A DNA stretch of 64,000 bases, taken from contig NZ_LKAS01000001.1 in NCBI RefSeq assembly GCF_002075085.1, positions 62,001-126,000 of the forward strand, read 5' to 3'. Origin of the DNA: a bacterium endosymbiont of Pedicinus badii. Its GTDB lineage: Bacteria; Pseudomonadota; Gammaproteobacteria; Enterobacterales; Enterobacteriaceae. The number at the start of each line of letters is the position of its first letter. The stretch's first letter is position 1. Position numbers and translations under genes: made by a program. Below the pieces are notes generated by a model that ran no database searches, was not told the DNA's origin, and saw only the letters and a list, made by a program, of their open reading frames with translations. Below are positions 27,759 to 36,837 of the stretch, one piece after another.

Positions 27759-29720
27759 TTAAATTTTTTTATTTTTTTTACTAATGCTATACGAATACTT
27801 CTTTCTATGCAAATAATAAATATTTCTTTGTATTTCTGTATTTTTTGCTAAATAAAAAATTTCTGAATTTTTAAAATTGATTATATTTTTTATACTAGAT
27901 AAGGTGTAATACTCAAAAGTCTTATTTTTTTTGAAATTTATTTCATTTTCGTATTTATCAAAGATAATTTTATTTTTTATAATTTTTTTATTCTTATTGA
28001 ATGAAATATTATTTCTATTTTTTCTATGATTCAAAAAAAAATTTTTCTTTTTTTTGTAAATTGAATATTTTTTTTTTTTTTTATTTTTTACTAAACAAAA
28101 AATTTTATTTTTGGCAATTTTTATGGAATACAAAACTTTTTTATATAAAAAACTTATAAAAAAAACAAAAATTTTTTTTAAATAGCAAATTTTTTTTAGA
28201 AAACTTTTTGATATATGATGTAGAAAAAAATCTTTTGTATTTTTATTCTTTTTAATTTCCAAAATCTCATAGTTCGGTATCTTAGTTTTTTTTTTAGAAA
28301 AAGTTTTAATTTTTATGTCAAAAAAATTTTTCTTTATAGAAAGAAGACTATTTCTCTTTTTCCTAAGTAAGTATTTTGCTATTATTGTAGGAACAACAAT
28401 TTCTATATAATTAGTACTTTTCCTTATACATAATTCTTTTATCGTACGCAACATAGAAATATAAAAAGAATTTGTACTATTAAATGTTCCAGTTCCTATA
28501 CAAAAAGGACAAATATGTATGCTAGATACTTTTAAAGAATAGTTTAGTCTTTGTCTAGAAAGCTCAAGAAGTCCAAATTTTGATATTTTTCCAATTTGAA
28601 TTCTGGCTCTGTCTTTTTGAATAAATTTCTTAAAAGAATTTTCTACTTCTTTTTGATGATCAATTATATTCATATCTATAAAATCTATAACTATCAATCC
28701 TCCTAAATCTCTTAGTCTGATTTGTTTAGCAATTTCGTAAGTAGCTTCTAGATTGGTATTTAGAGCTGTTTCTTCTATATCACAAGCACTAGTATATTTA
28801 GAAGAATTTATATCTATAGCAGTTAGAGCTTCTGTACTATCTATGAATATAGATCCTCCGGAAGGTAGTCGTATTTCTCTTTGAAAGATAGATTCAATTT
28901 GTGTTTCTATTTTGTATTTTTCAAAAATTGGTATTTTTCCTTTGTAAAATTTGATCTTTTTTGCGTATTCAAATTTTCCTAAAGAACAGATATAGTTCTT
29001 TGCTAAATTTAGTACCATATAATCATCAATTATGATTTCTTTAATATCTGATATCAAATAATCTCTAAAAGTTCTTATAACAATATTACTATCTTTATAA
29101 ATTAAACAAGGAGCAGATTTTTTTTTTGCAGAATTTTGAATTTTTTTCCAAATATTTAGTAAAAAATTTAAATCAATTTGTAATTCTTTTTCTGTTTTTT
29201 CTGCTCCAGCGGTTCGTATAATAATACTCATATTTTCTGGGATATACATATTAGATATTATTTCTTTTATCTTGTTTCTTCTTTCTCCTTCTATTTTTCT
29301 AGAAATTCCATTAGATCCAGTAGTATTTGGTAGCAATACAAGATAATTTCCTGCTAAACTAATATAAGTCGTTAATGAAGCTCCCTTTTTGCTTCTTTCT
29401 TCTTTATTAATTTGTATGATAATTTCTTTTCCAATTAAAAATTCTTTGCAAAAATTGTATTTTTTATTTGCTTTATTTTTTTTTAAATATTCTTCATTCA
29501 TTTCTTTAAAAGGTAAAAATCCATTTTTTTCCATTCCATAACTAACGAATACTGCTTCTAAACTTGGTTCGATTCTTGTAATTTTTCCTTTATAAATATT
29601 AGATTTTTTTATTTTATAATCATTCCTCTCTATCCCTAAATCACATAATTCATTATTTTCAATTAAAGCAATTCTAAGTTCTGTTTTTTTTGAAGCATTA
29701 ATAAGCATCCTTTTCGTCAT
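27759..29720 (-). CDS. rne: Ribonuclease E, catalytic half with a short basic tail
   Basis: RNase E cuts mRNA and processes rRNA and tRNA. From the ATG at 29720 the protein has 653 residues and numbers exactly like E. coli: S1 domain 37-125, 5'-sensor Arg169-Thr170, catalytic Asp303 (AIDINS) and Asp346 (VIDFIDM), and zinc-link Cys404 and Cys407 (CPFC). After about residue 505, 150 Lys-rich residues replace the 530-residue E. coli scaffold. The hydrophobic-basic stretch around LKKIFVFFISFLYKK may anchor it to the membrane. A 15-A run encodes KKKKK. An upstream ATG at 29780 would add 20 non-homologous residues. Confidence 0.95.
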   Translation of the reverse strand: MTKRMLINASKKTELRIALIENNELCDLGIERNDYKIKKSNIYKGKITRIEPSLEAVFVSYGMEKNGFLPFKEMNEEYLKKNKANKKYNFCKEFLIGKEIIIQINKEERSKKGASLTTYISLAGNYLVLLPNTTGSNGISRKIEGERRNKIKEIISNMYIPENMSIIIRTAGAEKTEKELQIDLNFLLNIWKKIQNSAKKKSAPCLIYKDSNIVIRTFRDYLISDIKEIIIDDYMVLNLAKNYICSLGKFEYAKKIKFYKGKIPIFEKYKIETQIESIFQREIRLPSGGSIFIDSTEALTAIDINSSKYTSACDIEETALNTNLEATYEIAKQIRLRDLGGLIVIDFIDMNIIDHQKEVENSFKKFIQKDRARIQIGKISKFGLLELSRQRLNYSLKVSSIHICPFCIGTGTFNSTNSFYISMLRTIKELCIRKSTNYIEIVVPTIIAKYLLRKKRNSLLSIKKNFFDIKIKTFSKKKTKIPNYEILEIKKNKNTKDFFLHHISKSFLKKICYLKKIFVFFISFLYKKVLYSIKIAKNKIFCLVKNKKKKKYSIYKKKKNFFLNHRKNRNNISFNKNKKIIKNKIIFDKYENEINFKKNKTFEYYTLSSIKNIINFKNSEIFYLAKNTEIQRNIYYLHRKKYSYSISKKNKKI

Positions 29721-29868
29721 AAATTTACTCTTTAATTTGATTTGCATTCTAAGTATTAAATATTTTTTTTTTGTATTCAATTACTAAAAAAAATAAATTC
29801 ATTGGAAAATAATACTTAATATTTGATATATTACAAGAAAAAATTTTTTATTTTATTACTATTAGACT

Positions 29869-30806
29869 ATGAAAAATGAAAATATTTTTATTGTATCAGA
29901 ATGCAGCATACAACAAAGAATTGACAATTTTTTAATATCTAAATTAAAAATTCCAAGAAGTAAGATTTATCAGATTATCAGAACTGGACAAGTTAGAATT
30001 AATAAAAGAAGGATAAAAGTTAATTATAGACTTAAAAATTTGGATGTTATTAGAATACCTCCAAAAATAAAAAAAAAACTACATTAAATTATCGATTAAC
30101 AAAAAAAGAAAAAAATACTTTTCGAGATAGAATTTTGTACCAAGATAAAGAAATACTTGCTTTTAATAAACCTAATAATATGTCCGTTCATGGAGGAAAT
30201 TTCGTAAAGTTCGGTTTAATAGAAAAATTAAAGATTTTTATGAAAGATACAAAATTCTTGGAGTTAGTTCACAGATTAGATAAAAAAACTTCCGGAATTC
30301 TTCTTTTGGCTAAAAAAAAATCTATACTAAAAAATTTACATGAACAATTTCGCAATAAAACAATTAAAAAAGAATATTTCGCAATAGTACATGGAAATGT
30401 TGTAAAAAATAGAATAATAAAAAAAGAAATATCAGAATACCGTATAAAAAATAAAAAGAAAATTAAGAAAAAGAAGTTTTCTAAAACACAATTTCTTGTG
30501 AAAAAAAAATTCAAAAATGCAACTTATGTAAAAATTATACCTTATACAGGAAGAAAACACCAAATTAGAATACATAGTAAGTATATGGGAAATCCAATCA
30601 TAGGAGATGAAAAATACGGAAGTAAAAAACTTAATAAACTTTTTACAAAAAATGGATTTAAAAAATTGTATCTACATTCCTATTCGATAAAATTTGTACA
30701 TCCGAAAACTAAGAAGATAAAAAGAATTAAAGCTCCAATAAATCCTTCAATAAAAAAATTGCTGTATTTTTTACAAGAAAAAAAATGTAAAGTTTTTTGT
30801 AAATAG
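29869..30806 (+). CDS. rluC: 23S rRNA pseudouridine synthase RluC, frame broken at poly(A)
   Basis: RluC makes three pseudouridines in 23S rRNA. Codons from 29869 give an S4-like RNA-binding domain ([19 protein letters not shown]) and then stop after a run of ten A (30069-30078). The next frame is open from inside that run and gives the catalytic domain with [13 protein letters not shown], where the Asp is the nucleophile, and [14 protein letters not shown]. One more A would join them into about 312 residues (319 in E. coli). Family identity is certain, but expression depends on the frame being restored. Confidence 0.85.
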
Positions 30807-30871
30807 AAAATAATATATAATAAAGTTACGAAATTATACAGATTTTGAACATAAAATCTATAGAGGATAAA

Positions 30872-31036
30872 ATGGCTGTACAGCAAAATAGAAAAACAAG
30901 AGCTAAAAGAGGGATGAGAAGATAGCAAGACAAAATTAAGAAAAATTTGCTTTCAATCGATAGAACTTCTAAAGAAATACATATAAGACACTATATGACA
31001 AAAAAAGGATTTTATAAAGGAAAAAAAATAAAATAA
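30872..31036 (+). pseudogene. rpmF: 50S ribosomal protein L32 with an in-frame TAG
   Basis: The start MAVQQNRKTRAKRGMRR is nearly identical to E. coli L32 and is preceded by GAGG. Codon 18 (30923-30925) is TAG where E. coli has Ser. The same frame then continues without another stop through SIDRTSKEIHIRHYMTKKGFYKGKKIK to TAA at 31036, so the rest of the gene is preserved. There is no frameshift. A nonsense mutation, a base-calling error or readthrough could explain it. In E. coli yceD precedes and plsX follows rpmF. Neither is here. Confidence 0.82.
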
Positions 31037-31145
31037 ATCTAAAAATTAGATAACAGAATTTTACGTTTTATAATAAAAACTATGAAAATTTTTATAAATA
31101 GAAATTTCAATAAACAACAAATTCGAATTCTTGTCTATAAAATTC

Positions 31146-32099
31146 ATGTTTACTAAAATTATAGGTACTGGAGGCTATCTTCCAAAAAAAATTCTTTCTA
31201 ATTTCGATTTAGAAAAATTCATAAATACTTCAAATGAGTGGATATTTTTAAGAACTGGAATTAGAGAAAGACGTATTGCTAGCTTTAATGAAACAGTTTC
31301 TAGCATGGGAGAAAAAGCTGCTAAAAAAGCTATAAAAATGGCTGGTATAAATCCGAAAAGTATCAGTATGATAATAGTTGCAACGACATCTTCAGATTAT
31401 GCTTTTCCTAGCTCAGCTTGTCAAATTCAACACTATTTAGGAATTAGAGATAGTATTGCCTTCGATTTATCAGCTGCATGTGCAGGTTTTTCTTATGCTT
31501 TAAGTATAGCTGATAATTATATGAAAAATGGATCAATAAAATATGCATTAGTAGTAGGTTCTGATATTCTAAGTAGAGTAATAGATCCAAATGATAAAAA
31601 GACAATTATTTTGTTTGGAGACGGTGCAGGAGCAGTAGTTTTAAAAAAATCTAAAATTCCTGGAATTATTGCAACTCATTTACATGCGAATGGGAAATAC
31701 GGAAATTTACTAAAATTGCCTAATTTTATGTATCAATCTAAATATTCTTATCTAACCATGTCTGGAAAAAAAGTGTTTAAAATAGCTGTCAAAAATCTTA
31801 CTAAGATTACTAAAGAAACAATAAAAAAAAATAAAATCAACTATAGAGAAATTGATTGGTTTATACCTCATCAAGCAAATTTGAGAATTATAAAAGCAAT
31901 TATAAAAAAATTAAAATTTAAAATTAGCCAAAAGAAAATAATAATTACCTTAGATAAACATGGAAATACTTCTTCTGCTTCTATTCCATTAGCATTGGAT
32001 CAAGCTGTAAGAGACGGAAGAATAAAACCTGGACAATTAGTACTTTTAGAAGCTTTTGGAGGAGGATTTACTTGGGGATCTGCACTGATTCGTTTTTAA
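31146..32099 (+). CDS. fabH: 3-oxoacyl-ACP synthase III
   Basis: FabH starts fatty-acid synthesis by condensing acetyl-CoA with malonyl-ACP. From the ATG at 31146 the protein has 317 residues, the E. coli length. The catalytic triad is visible: Cys112 in SAACAGF, His in PHQANLRI and Asn in [12 protein letters not shown] at 31131 would add five residues without homology. It begins the fabH-fabD-fabG-acpP-fabF cluster. plsX, which precedes it in E. coli, is absent. Confidence 0.97.
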   Translation: MFTKIIGTGGYLPKKILSNFDLEKFINTSNEWIFLRTGIRERRIASFNETVSSMGEKAAKKAIKMAGINPKSISMIIVATTSSDYAFPSSACQIQHYLGIRDSIAFDLSAACAGFSYALSIADNYMKNGSIKYALVVGSDILSRVIDPNDKKTIILFGDGAGAVVLKKSKIPGIIATHLHANGKYGNLLKLPNFMYQSKYSYLTMSGKKVFKIAVKNLTKITKETIKKNKINYREIDWFIPHQANLRIIKAIIKKLKFKISQKKIIITLDKHGNTSSASIPLALDQAVRDGRIKPGQLVLLEAFGGGFTWGSALIRF

Positions 32100-33049
32100 A
32101 AAAAAAAAACAGAAAATTTGCTTTTGTTTTTCCTGGTCAAGGATCGCAAGAAGTAGGGATGCTATCTCAACTCTACAGTAGTTATCAAATAGTAAAAAGA
32201 ATATTTCTAGAGTCTTCAGAAATACTAGGATACGATCTTTGGGGAATCATCAAAAATAATACAAAAAATTCTTTGCATACTAGTTCTATTATTCAACCTG
32301 CTATATTAACTTGTTCTTATGCTATATGGAAAGTATGGAAATATTTCTGTAATTTGAATCCATCTTATATGATGGGTCATAGTTTAGGAGAGTATTCTGC
32401 TTTGGTTTGTTCTGAAAGTATAGATTTTAGTACTGCAATTAAATTAGTACGATTTAGAGGAAAAATAATGCAAGATTTTTCTAAAAAAATAGGATTTTCA
32501 ATGTTTGCAGTTATTGGAAAAAATTGCCAGAGAATTATGAATCTTTATAAAGATTATTTAAATAGCAAAAATATATATTTAACGAATTTTAACTCTTATG
32601 ATCAAGTAGTTATCTGTGGAAAAGAAAAATCTATTTGTATTTTGGAAGAAAAAAAAATTTTTGAGAACTTTAAATTTTTTAAAATTCCAATGAATGTACT
32701 TTCTCATTGTAAAGTTATGAAATCCACTTCTACTAAGTTATTTCGTTTTTTAAAAAAAATAAATTTTTGTAAACCAAAAATTCCTATAGTGAGTAGTATA
32801 AATAAAAATAAAATAATAAAAAAAGAAGAAATTAAAAAATATTTAACGCAACAAATGTACAAATCAATTAATTGGATGAACATGATTAATTATTTAAAAA
32901 AAAGAAAAATAAAAAAAATTTTTGAAATTGGTCCGAAAAATATTTTAACTAGAATTACGAAAAATTATTTAGATAAAGATAGTTTAATAATGCCTATTAA
33001 TAGCAAAGATTCTTTATTAAAAGCAATAATGAAAATAAAGGAAAACTAA
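32072..33049 (+). CDS. fabD: Malonyl-CoA:ACP transacylase
   Basis: FabD loads malonyl groups onto ACP. Homology begins at [16 protein letters not shown]. The active-site Ser is in [11 protein letters not shown], with the partner His in VLSHCKVM. No ATG lies near the expected start. The best candidate is TTG at 32072, inside fabH, with GGAGGAGG about six bases upstream. It adds 14 residues encoded partly by a run of 12 A (32098-32109). The true start is uncertain. The 325 residues compare with 309 in E. coli. fabG begins directly after the stop. Confidence 0.92.
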   Translation: MGICTDSFLKKKNRKFAFVFPGQGSQEVGMLSQLYSSYQIVKRIFLESSEILGYDLWGIIKNNTKNSLHTSSIIQPAILTCSYAIWKVWKYFCNLNPSYMMGHSLGEYSALVCSESIDFSTAIKLVRFRGKIMQDFSKKIGFSMFAVIGKNCQRIMNLYKDYLNSKNIYLTNFNSYDQVVICGKEKSICILEEKKIFENFKFFKIPMNVLSHCKVMKSTSTKLFRFLKKINFCKPKIPIVSSINKNKIIKKEEIKKYLTQQMYKSINWMNMINYLKKRKIKKIFEIGPKNILTRITKNYLDKDSLIMPINSKDSLLKAIMKIKEN

Positions 33050-33784
33050 ATGGAATTTGAAAATAAAATTGTTCTTGTTACAGGAGCTAGCAGAGGAATC
33101 GGTTACGAAATAGCAAAAATGTTTTCTAATAAAGGAGCAATAGTAGTTGGAACTTCCACAAATAAACTTGGTATTTCAAAAATTGAGAAAATTTTTAAAA
33201 AAAATGTTTTTGCAATGAAACTAGATGTTTCTAATTTTCAAAATATTAAAAAATTTTTCGAAAAATTCTATAATAAATTTAATAATATAGACATACTAGT
33301 AAATAATGCAGGAATTATTAAAGACAATCTTCTCATAAGAATGAAAATAGATGACTGGAATCAAGTACTTCAAATAAATTTGCATTCTATTTTTTACATT
33401 TCTAAAATTGTAGTTTATAGAATGTTGAAAAAAAAGTTTGGTAGAATTATTAATATTAGTTCTTTAATAGCTGATTCTGGAAATATTGGACAGAGCAATT
33501 ATTCTACTTCTAAATCTGGTTTAATAGGATTTAGTAAGTCTTTAGCAAGAGAAGTAGCTTCAAGAAATATAACTGTCAATGTAGTTTCTCCTGGATTTAT
33601 AAAAACAGATATGACAAAGAAAATGGATTGCTTAAGAAAAAGAGAGATACTGAAGAGTATACCTATGAATCGATTTGGAGAAGCTAAGGAAGTAGCAAAT
33701 GTAGTGCTTTTTCTTGCTTCTGAAAAATCTTCTTATATAACTGGAGAAACTATACACATCAATGGTGGTATTTATATGAGATAA
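33050..33784 (+). CDS. fabG: 3-oxoacyl-ACP reductase
   Basis: FabG reduces 3-ketoacyl-ACP with NADPH in each elongation round. The 244 residues equal E. coli. The short-chain dehydrogenase features are TGASRGIG near residue 12, NNAG near 86, and the Ser-Tyr-Lys triad in ISSLIADSG and NYSTSKSG. The ATG directly abuts the fabD stop. The enzyme also acts in the BioC-dependent synthesis of pimeloyl-ACP. Confidence 0.97.
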   Translation: MEFENKIVLVTGASRGIGYEIAKMFSNKGAIVVGTSTNKLGISKIEKIFKKNVFAMKLDVSNFQNIKKFFEKFYNKFNNIDILVNNAGIIKDNLLIRMKIDDWNQVLQINLHSIFYISKIVVYRMLKKKFGRIINISSLIADSGNIGQSNYSTSKSGLIGFSKSLAREVASRNITVNVVSPGFIKTDMTKKMDCLRKREILKSIPMNRFGEAKEVANVVLFLASEKSSYITGETIHINGGIYMR

Positions 33785-33857
33785 AAACAATAAATTTTTA
33801 TTTACTAAAGCAAATAGTTTATATTATAAGAATTTTATAATATATTTTGGATGAAAA

Positions 33858-34094
33858 ATGAATAGTATAGAAAAAAAAGTTAAAAAAATTATTGTTGAGC
33901 AATTGGGAGTAAAAAAAGAAGAAGTTGTGAATACAGCATCTTTTGTAGAAGATTTGGGAGCAGATTCTTTGGATACTGTTGAGTTAGTAATGGCTTTAGA
34001 AGAAGAATTCGATATAGAAATACCAGATGAAGAAGCAGAAAAAATTACTACTGTTCAAGCTGCTATTGATTTTATTAAAAAAAATAAAAAATAG
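33858..34094 (+). CDS. acpP: Acyl carrier protein
   Basis: ACP carries growing acyl chains on a phosphopantetheine arm. The 78 residues equal E. coli, and the attachment site is Ser37 in [18 protein letters not shown]. The acidic composition stands out among the Lys-rich proteins of the window. The 73-base gap before it contains TATAAT at 33836-33841, a plausible -10 for an acpP promoter. A stem-loop follows before fabF. Confidence 0.98.
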   Translation: MNSIEKKVKKIIVEQLGVKKEEVVNTASFVEDLGADSLDTVELVMALEEEFDIEIPDEEAEKITTVQAAIDFIKKNKK

Positions 34095-34096
34095 AT

Positions 34097-34134
34097 TTTT
34101 TGGGCAATCTTATTTTATAAAGATTGCCCAAAAA
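34097..34134 (+). promoter_or_regulatory. Stem-loop between acpP and fabF
   Basis: A perfect 15-bp stem (34097-34111 with 34120-34134) around an eight-base loop, with GGGCAATCTT in its core, ends two bases before the fabF ribosome binding site GGAGG. No T run follows on the plus strand, so it is not a standard terminator. It could protect acpP mRNA from 3' decay or adjust fabF translation, keeping ACP more abundant than FabF. Confidence 0.65.
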
Positions 34135-34146
34135 TGGAGGAATATA

Positions 34147-35391
34147 TTGAAAAAAATTCGTAGAGTAGTTATCACAGGAATTGGAATGATTACTCCATTA
34201 GGTAATAGTGTAAAATCTACTTGGAAAAATATTATTAATGGGAAAAGTGGAATAGATTTAATAAAAAGTTTTGATGTTTCTCAATATCCAACTCGTTTTG
34301 CAGGAATTATAAAAAATTTTAACTCTAGCATGTATTTTTCTAAGAAAGAAGCAAAAAAAATGGATGAATTTATTCAGTACGGAGTTGCTGCTGGAATTCA
34401 AGCTATACAAGATTCAGGAATATCAATAAATTCTGAAAATTCAAACCGTATAGGAATTTCTATAGGATCTGGAATTGGAGGTCTACAATTAATAGAAGAA
34501 AATTATAAAATCCTTTTAAAAAAAGGACCAAAAAAAATTAGTCCCTTTTTCGTACCAGCTACAATTATCAACATGATTTCTGGATGTCTATCAATTAAAT
34601 GTGGAATAACAGGACCAAATATTTCTATATCTACTGCCTGTGCAACTGGATTGCATAACATTGGATATGCAGCAAGAACAATAGTAAACAGAGATGCTGA
34701 CATTATGATTGCTGGTGGATCAGAAAAAGGTACTACTCCTTTAGGAATAGGAGGATTTAGTGCCGCTAGAGCTCTTTCTACAAGAAACGAAGATCCAAAA
34801 TCTGCTAGTAGACCTTGGGATAAAGATAGAGATGGATTTGTTTTAGGAGATGGAGCAGGAGCGGTAGTACTAGAAGAATATGAGTGCGCAAAAAAAAGAG
34901 GAGCTAATATTTACGCAGAATTAGTTGGATTTGGAATGAGCAGTGATGCTTATCATATAACTTTGCCTCCTAAAAATGGTTTTGGAGCTTACTTATCTAT
35001 GAAAAATGCTTTACAGGATGCTAATATTTCTTATGATAAAATAGATTATATTAATGCTCATGGCACTTCCACTATTGCTGGTGATAAATCAGAAACAGAA
35101 TCTGTAAAAAGAGTTTTCTTAAAACATGCAAAAAAAGTTATGATTAGTTCTACTAAATCTATGACAGGACATCTTTTAGGTGCAGCGGGAGCAGTGGAAT
35201 CAATTTTTTCAATTCTCTCTATAAAAAATAAAGTTATTCCTCCTACAATAAATTTAGAAAATCCAGACAAAGATTGTGATTTAGACTACGTTCCAAAAGA
35301 AGCAAGAGAAGTAAAAAATGTAAAGTATGTTTTATGCAATTCTTTCGGATTTGGAGGATCTAATGGATCCTTAGTATTTAAGTATTTGTAA
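34147..35391 (+). CDS. fabF: 3-oxoacyl-ACP synthase II
   Basis: FabF carries out the elongating condensations of fatty-acid synthesis. From TTG at 34147, with GGAGG six bases upstream, the product has 414 residues (413 in E. coli) and begins [13 protein letters not shown]. The Cys-His-His triad is in STACATG (Cys165), [12 protein letters not shown] and [11 protein letters not shown]. An upstream start inside acpP at 34027 would only add shadow sequence. It may be the only elongating synthase if fabB is truly lost. Confidence 0.97.
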   Translation: MKKIRRVVITGIGMITPLGNSVKSTWKNIINGKSGIDLIKSFDVSQYPTRFAGIIKNFNSSMYFSKKEAKKMDEFIQYGVAAGIQAIQDSGISINSENSNRIGISIGSGIGGLQLIEENYKILLKKGPKKISPFFVPATIINMISGCLSIKCGITGPNISISTACATGLHNIGYAARTIVNRDADIMIAGGSEKGTTPLGIGGFSAARALSTRNEDPKSASRPWDKDRDGFVLGDGAGAVVLEEYECAKKRGANIYAELVGFGMSSDAYHITLPPKNGFGAYLSMKNALQDANISYDKIDYINAHGTSTIAGDKSETESVKRVFLKHAKKVMISSTKSMTGHLLGAAGAVESIFSILSIKNKVIPPTINLENPDKDCDLDYVPKEAREVKNVKYVLCNSFGFGGSNGSLVFKYL

Positions 35392-35395
35392 AAAT

Positions 35396-36199
35396 ATGTA
35401 TTGGATAAATGGAAAAAAAACAAAAATAGTACCCATAAACAATAGAATATTGAATTTTGGAGACGGATTTTTTACTACTGCTAGAATTTATAGAGGAAAG
35501 GTAGAAGATCTTGATCTGCATTTAAAGAGATTATTATTCTCCGCAAAAAAATTGTATTTTAAAAAGTTTGAAATTCTTAAAGTAAAAAGTCAAATATTAA
35601 AAGTATCTAAAAATATAAAAAAAGATGGAGTTATTAAAGTTATTATTGGAAGGAATAATAATAAAAATTTTGAGTATAGTATTAAAGGTTGTATAGGTTT
35701 TTTTTGTATTTTATTTTTTAGGAAAATTTCTAAAAAATACAAATTTTGGAAAAAGAATGGCATTAAATTGCATTTTTGTCCTATTAATCTATCTTTTAAT
35801 AAAATTGTATCTGGAATAAAATGTATTAGTAGACTAGAATATGTATTGATAAATAGATATATAGAAAGTAAAAAATTAGAAGAAGTAATTTTAACAGACA
35901 ATCAAGGGTATTTAATAGAATGTTCTAATTCTAATATATTTTGGAGAATAAAAAATACTGTATATACACCTGATTTACAAAAATCAGGAATACCTGGTAT
36001 TATAAGACAAAAAATACTGTCTAAGTTTCCTATTTTTGGATACAATATAAAAATAGTGAAAGAAAAAAAAAGTATTTTAAAAATAGCAGATGAAGTATTT
36101 ATTACAAACTCTGTTTTTAAAATCGTATTCATAAAAGAAATAGAGAAAATTGTGTATAAAAGTAGAAAAATCTATAATATTTTGAATAGTATTTTATAA
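35396..36199 (+). CDS. pabC: 4-amino-4-deoxychorismate lyase
   Basis: PabC is a fold-type IV PLP enzyme that releases pyruvate from aminodeoxychorismate to give p-aminobenzoate for folate. The 267 residues compare with 269 in E. coli. The PLP Lys is in GIKCISRLEYVL, and the ECSNSNIFW and SGIPGIIRQ segments match the family. It follows fabF by four bases. In E. coli mltG lies between pabC and tmk, but here tmk starts four bases after the stop. Confidence 0.93.
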   Translation: MYWINGKKTKIVPINNRILNFGDGFFTTARIYRGKVEDLDLHLKRLLFSAKKLYFKKFEILKVKSQILKVSKNIKKDGVIKVIIGRNNNKNFEYSIKGCIGFFCILFFRKISKKYKFWKKNGIKLHFCPINLSFNKIVSGIKCISRLEYVLINRYIESKKLEEVILTDNQGYLIECSNSNIFWRIKNTVYTPDLQKSGIPGIIRQKILSKFPIFGYNIKIVKEKKSILKIADEVFITNSVFKIVFIKEIEKIVYKSRKIYNILNSIL

Positions 36200-36202
36200 A
36201 TT

Positions 36203-36837
36203 ATGAAAAAAAAAAAGAAAAATTTATTGTTGTAGAAGGAATAGACGGATCTGGAAAAACGACTTTTGTAAAAAAGATAGTAGAATTTTTTAAGAGACTA
36301 GGTATAAAAAAGATTATCTCTACTAAAGATCCAGGTGGTACTAAAGTATCAAAAGAAATAAGAAAAATACTACTTGAGGAGAGAGACGAAAAAATAGACA
36401 AGTATACAGAACTTTTGCTTTTATATGCATCTAGAATACAAATAGTAAAAAACGTTATTATTCCTAAATTACAAAATGATTTTATAGTAGTTAGTGATAG
36501 ATATAATATATCAACTTTGGCCTATCAAGTATCTGGAAGAGGAATAAAAAAAAAATTTATTAAATATTTAGAGTTATTTTTGCCAAAAATTTTAAAACCT
36601 AGTATTATAATCTATTTAGATATACATCCTAAAGAAGCAGTAAAGAGAATTATAAAAGCAAGAAAATTAGATAAAATTGAAAAAAATTCTTTTTTATTTT
36701 TTAATAAAATAAGAAATAGTTATATTAAATTATCTAAAAAAGAAAATTTTTTTCTCATTGATGCACAACAAAGCATAAAAAAAATTGATAAAGAAATTCA
36801 AAAAATACTTACTAATTGGTATGAAAAATATACTTAA
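36203..36837 (+). CDS. tmk: Thymidylate kinase, frame broken at poly(A) near the start
   Basis: Tmk phosphorylates dTMP to dTDP and is essential for DNA synthesis. The only ATG (36203) is followed by 11 A (36206-36216) and reaches TAG after ten codons. The adjacent frame encodes the entire rest: P-loop EGIDGSGKTTF, DPGGTKVSKEIR, SDRYNISTLAYQ with the DR motif, and the lid region. One additional A would give about 211 residues (213 in E. coli). A TTG at 36415 cannot be the start, since it would drop the P-loop. The gene is intact apart from this one base. Confidence 0.88.

Noticed and set aside
30923-30925. Reassignment of UAG to a sense codon
   Set aside because: prfA (RF1) is intact and several genes such as pyrD, bioD, kdsA and rpmI end in TAG, with no other in-frame TAG inside conserved proteins.
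34097-34134. Rho-independent terminator after acpP
   Set aside because: The stem is followed by A and GGAGG rather than a T run on the plus strand, so a termination role is not supported.
36415-36837. tmk starting at TTG 36415 as a short intact gene
   Set aside because: It would lack the P-loop, which is present in the same frame upstream. The real problem is the A11 frame offset.
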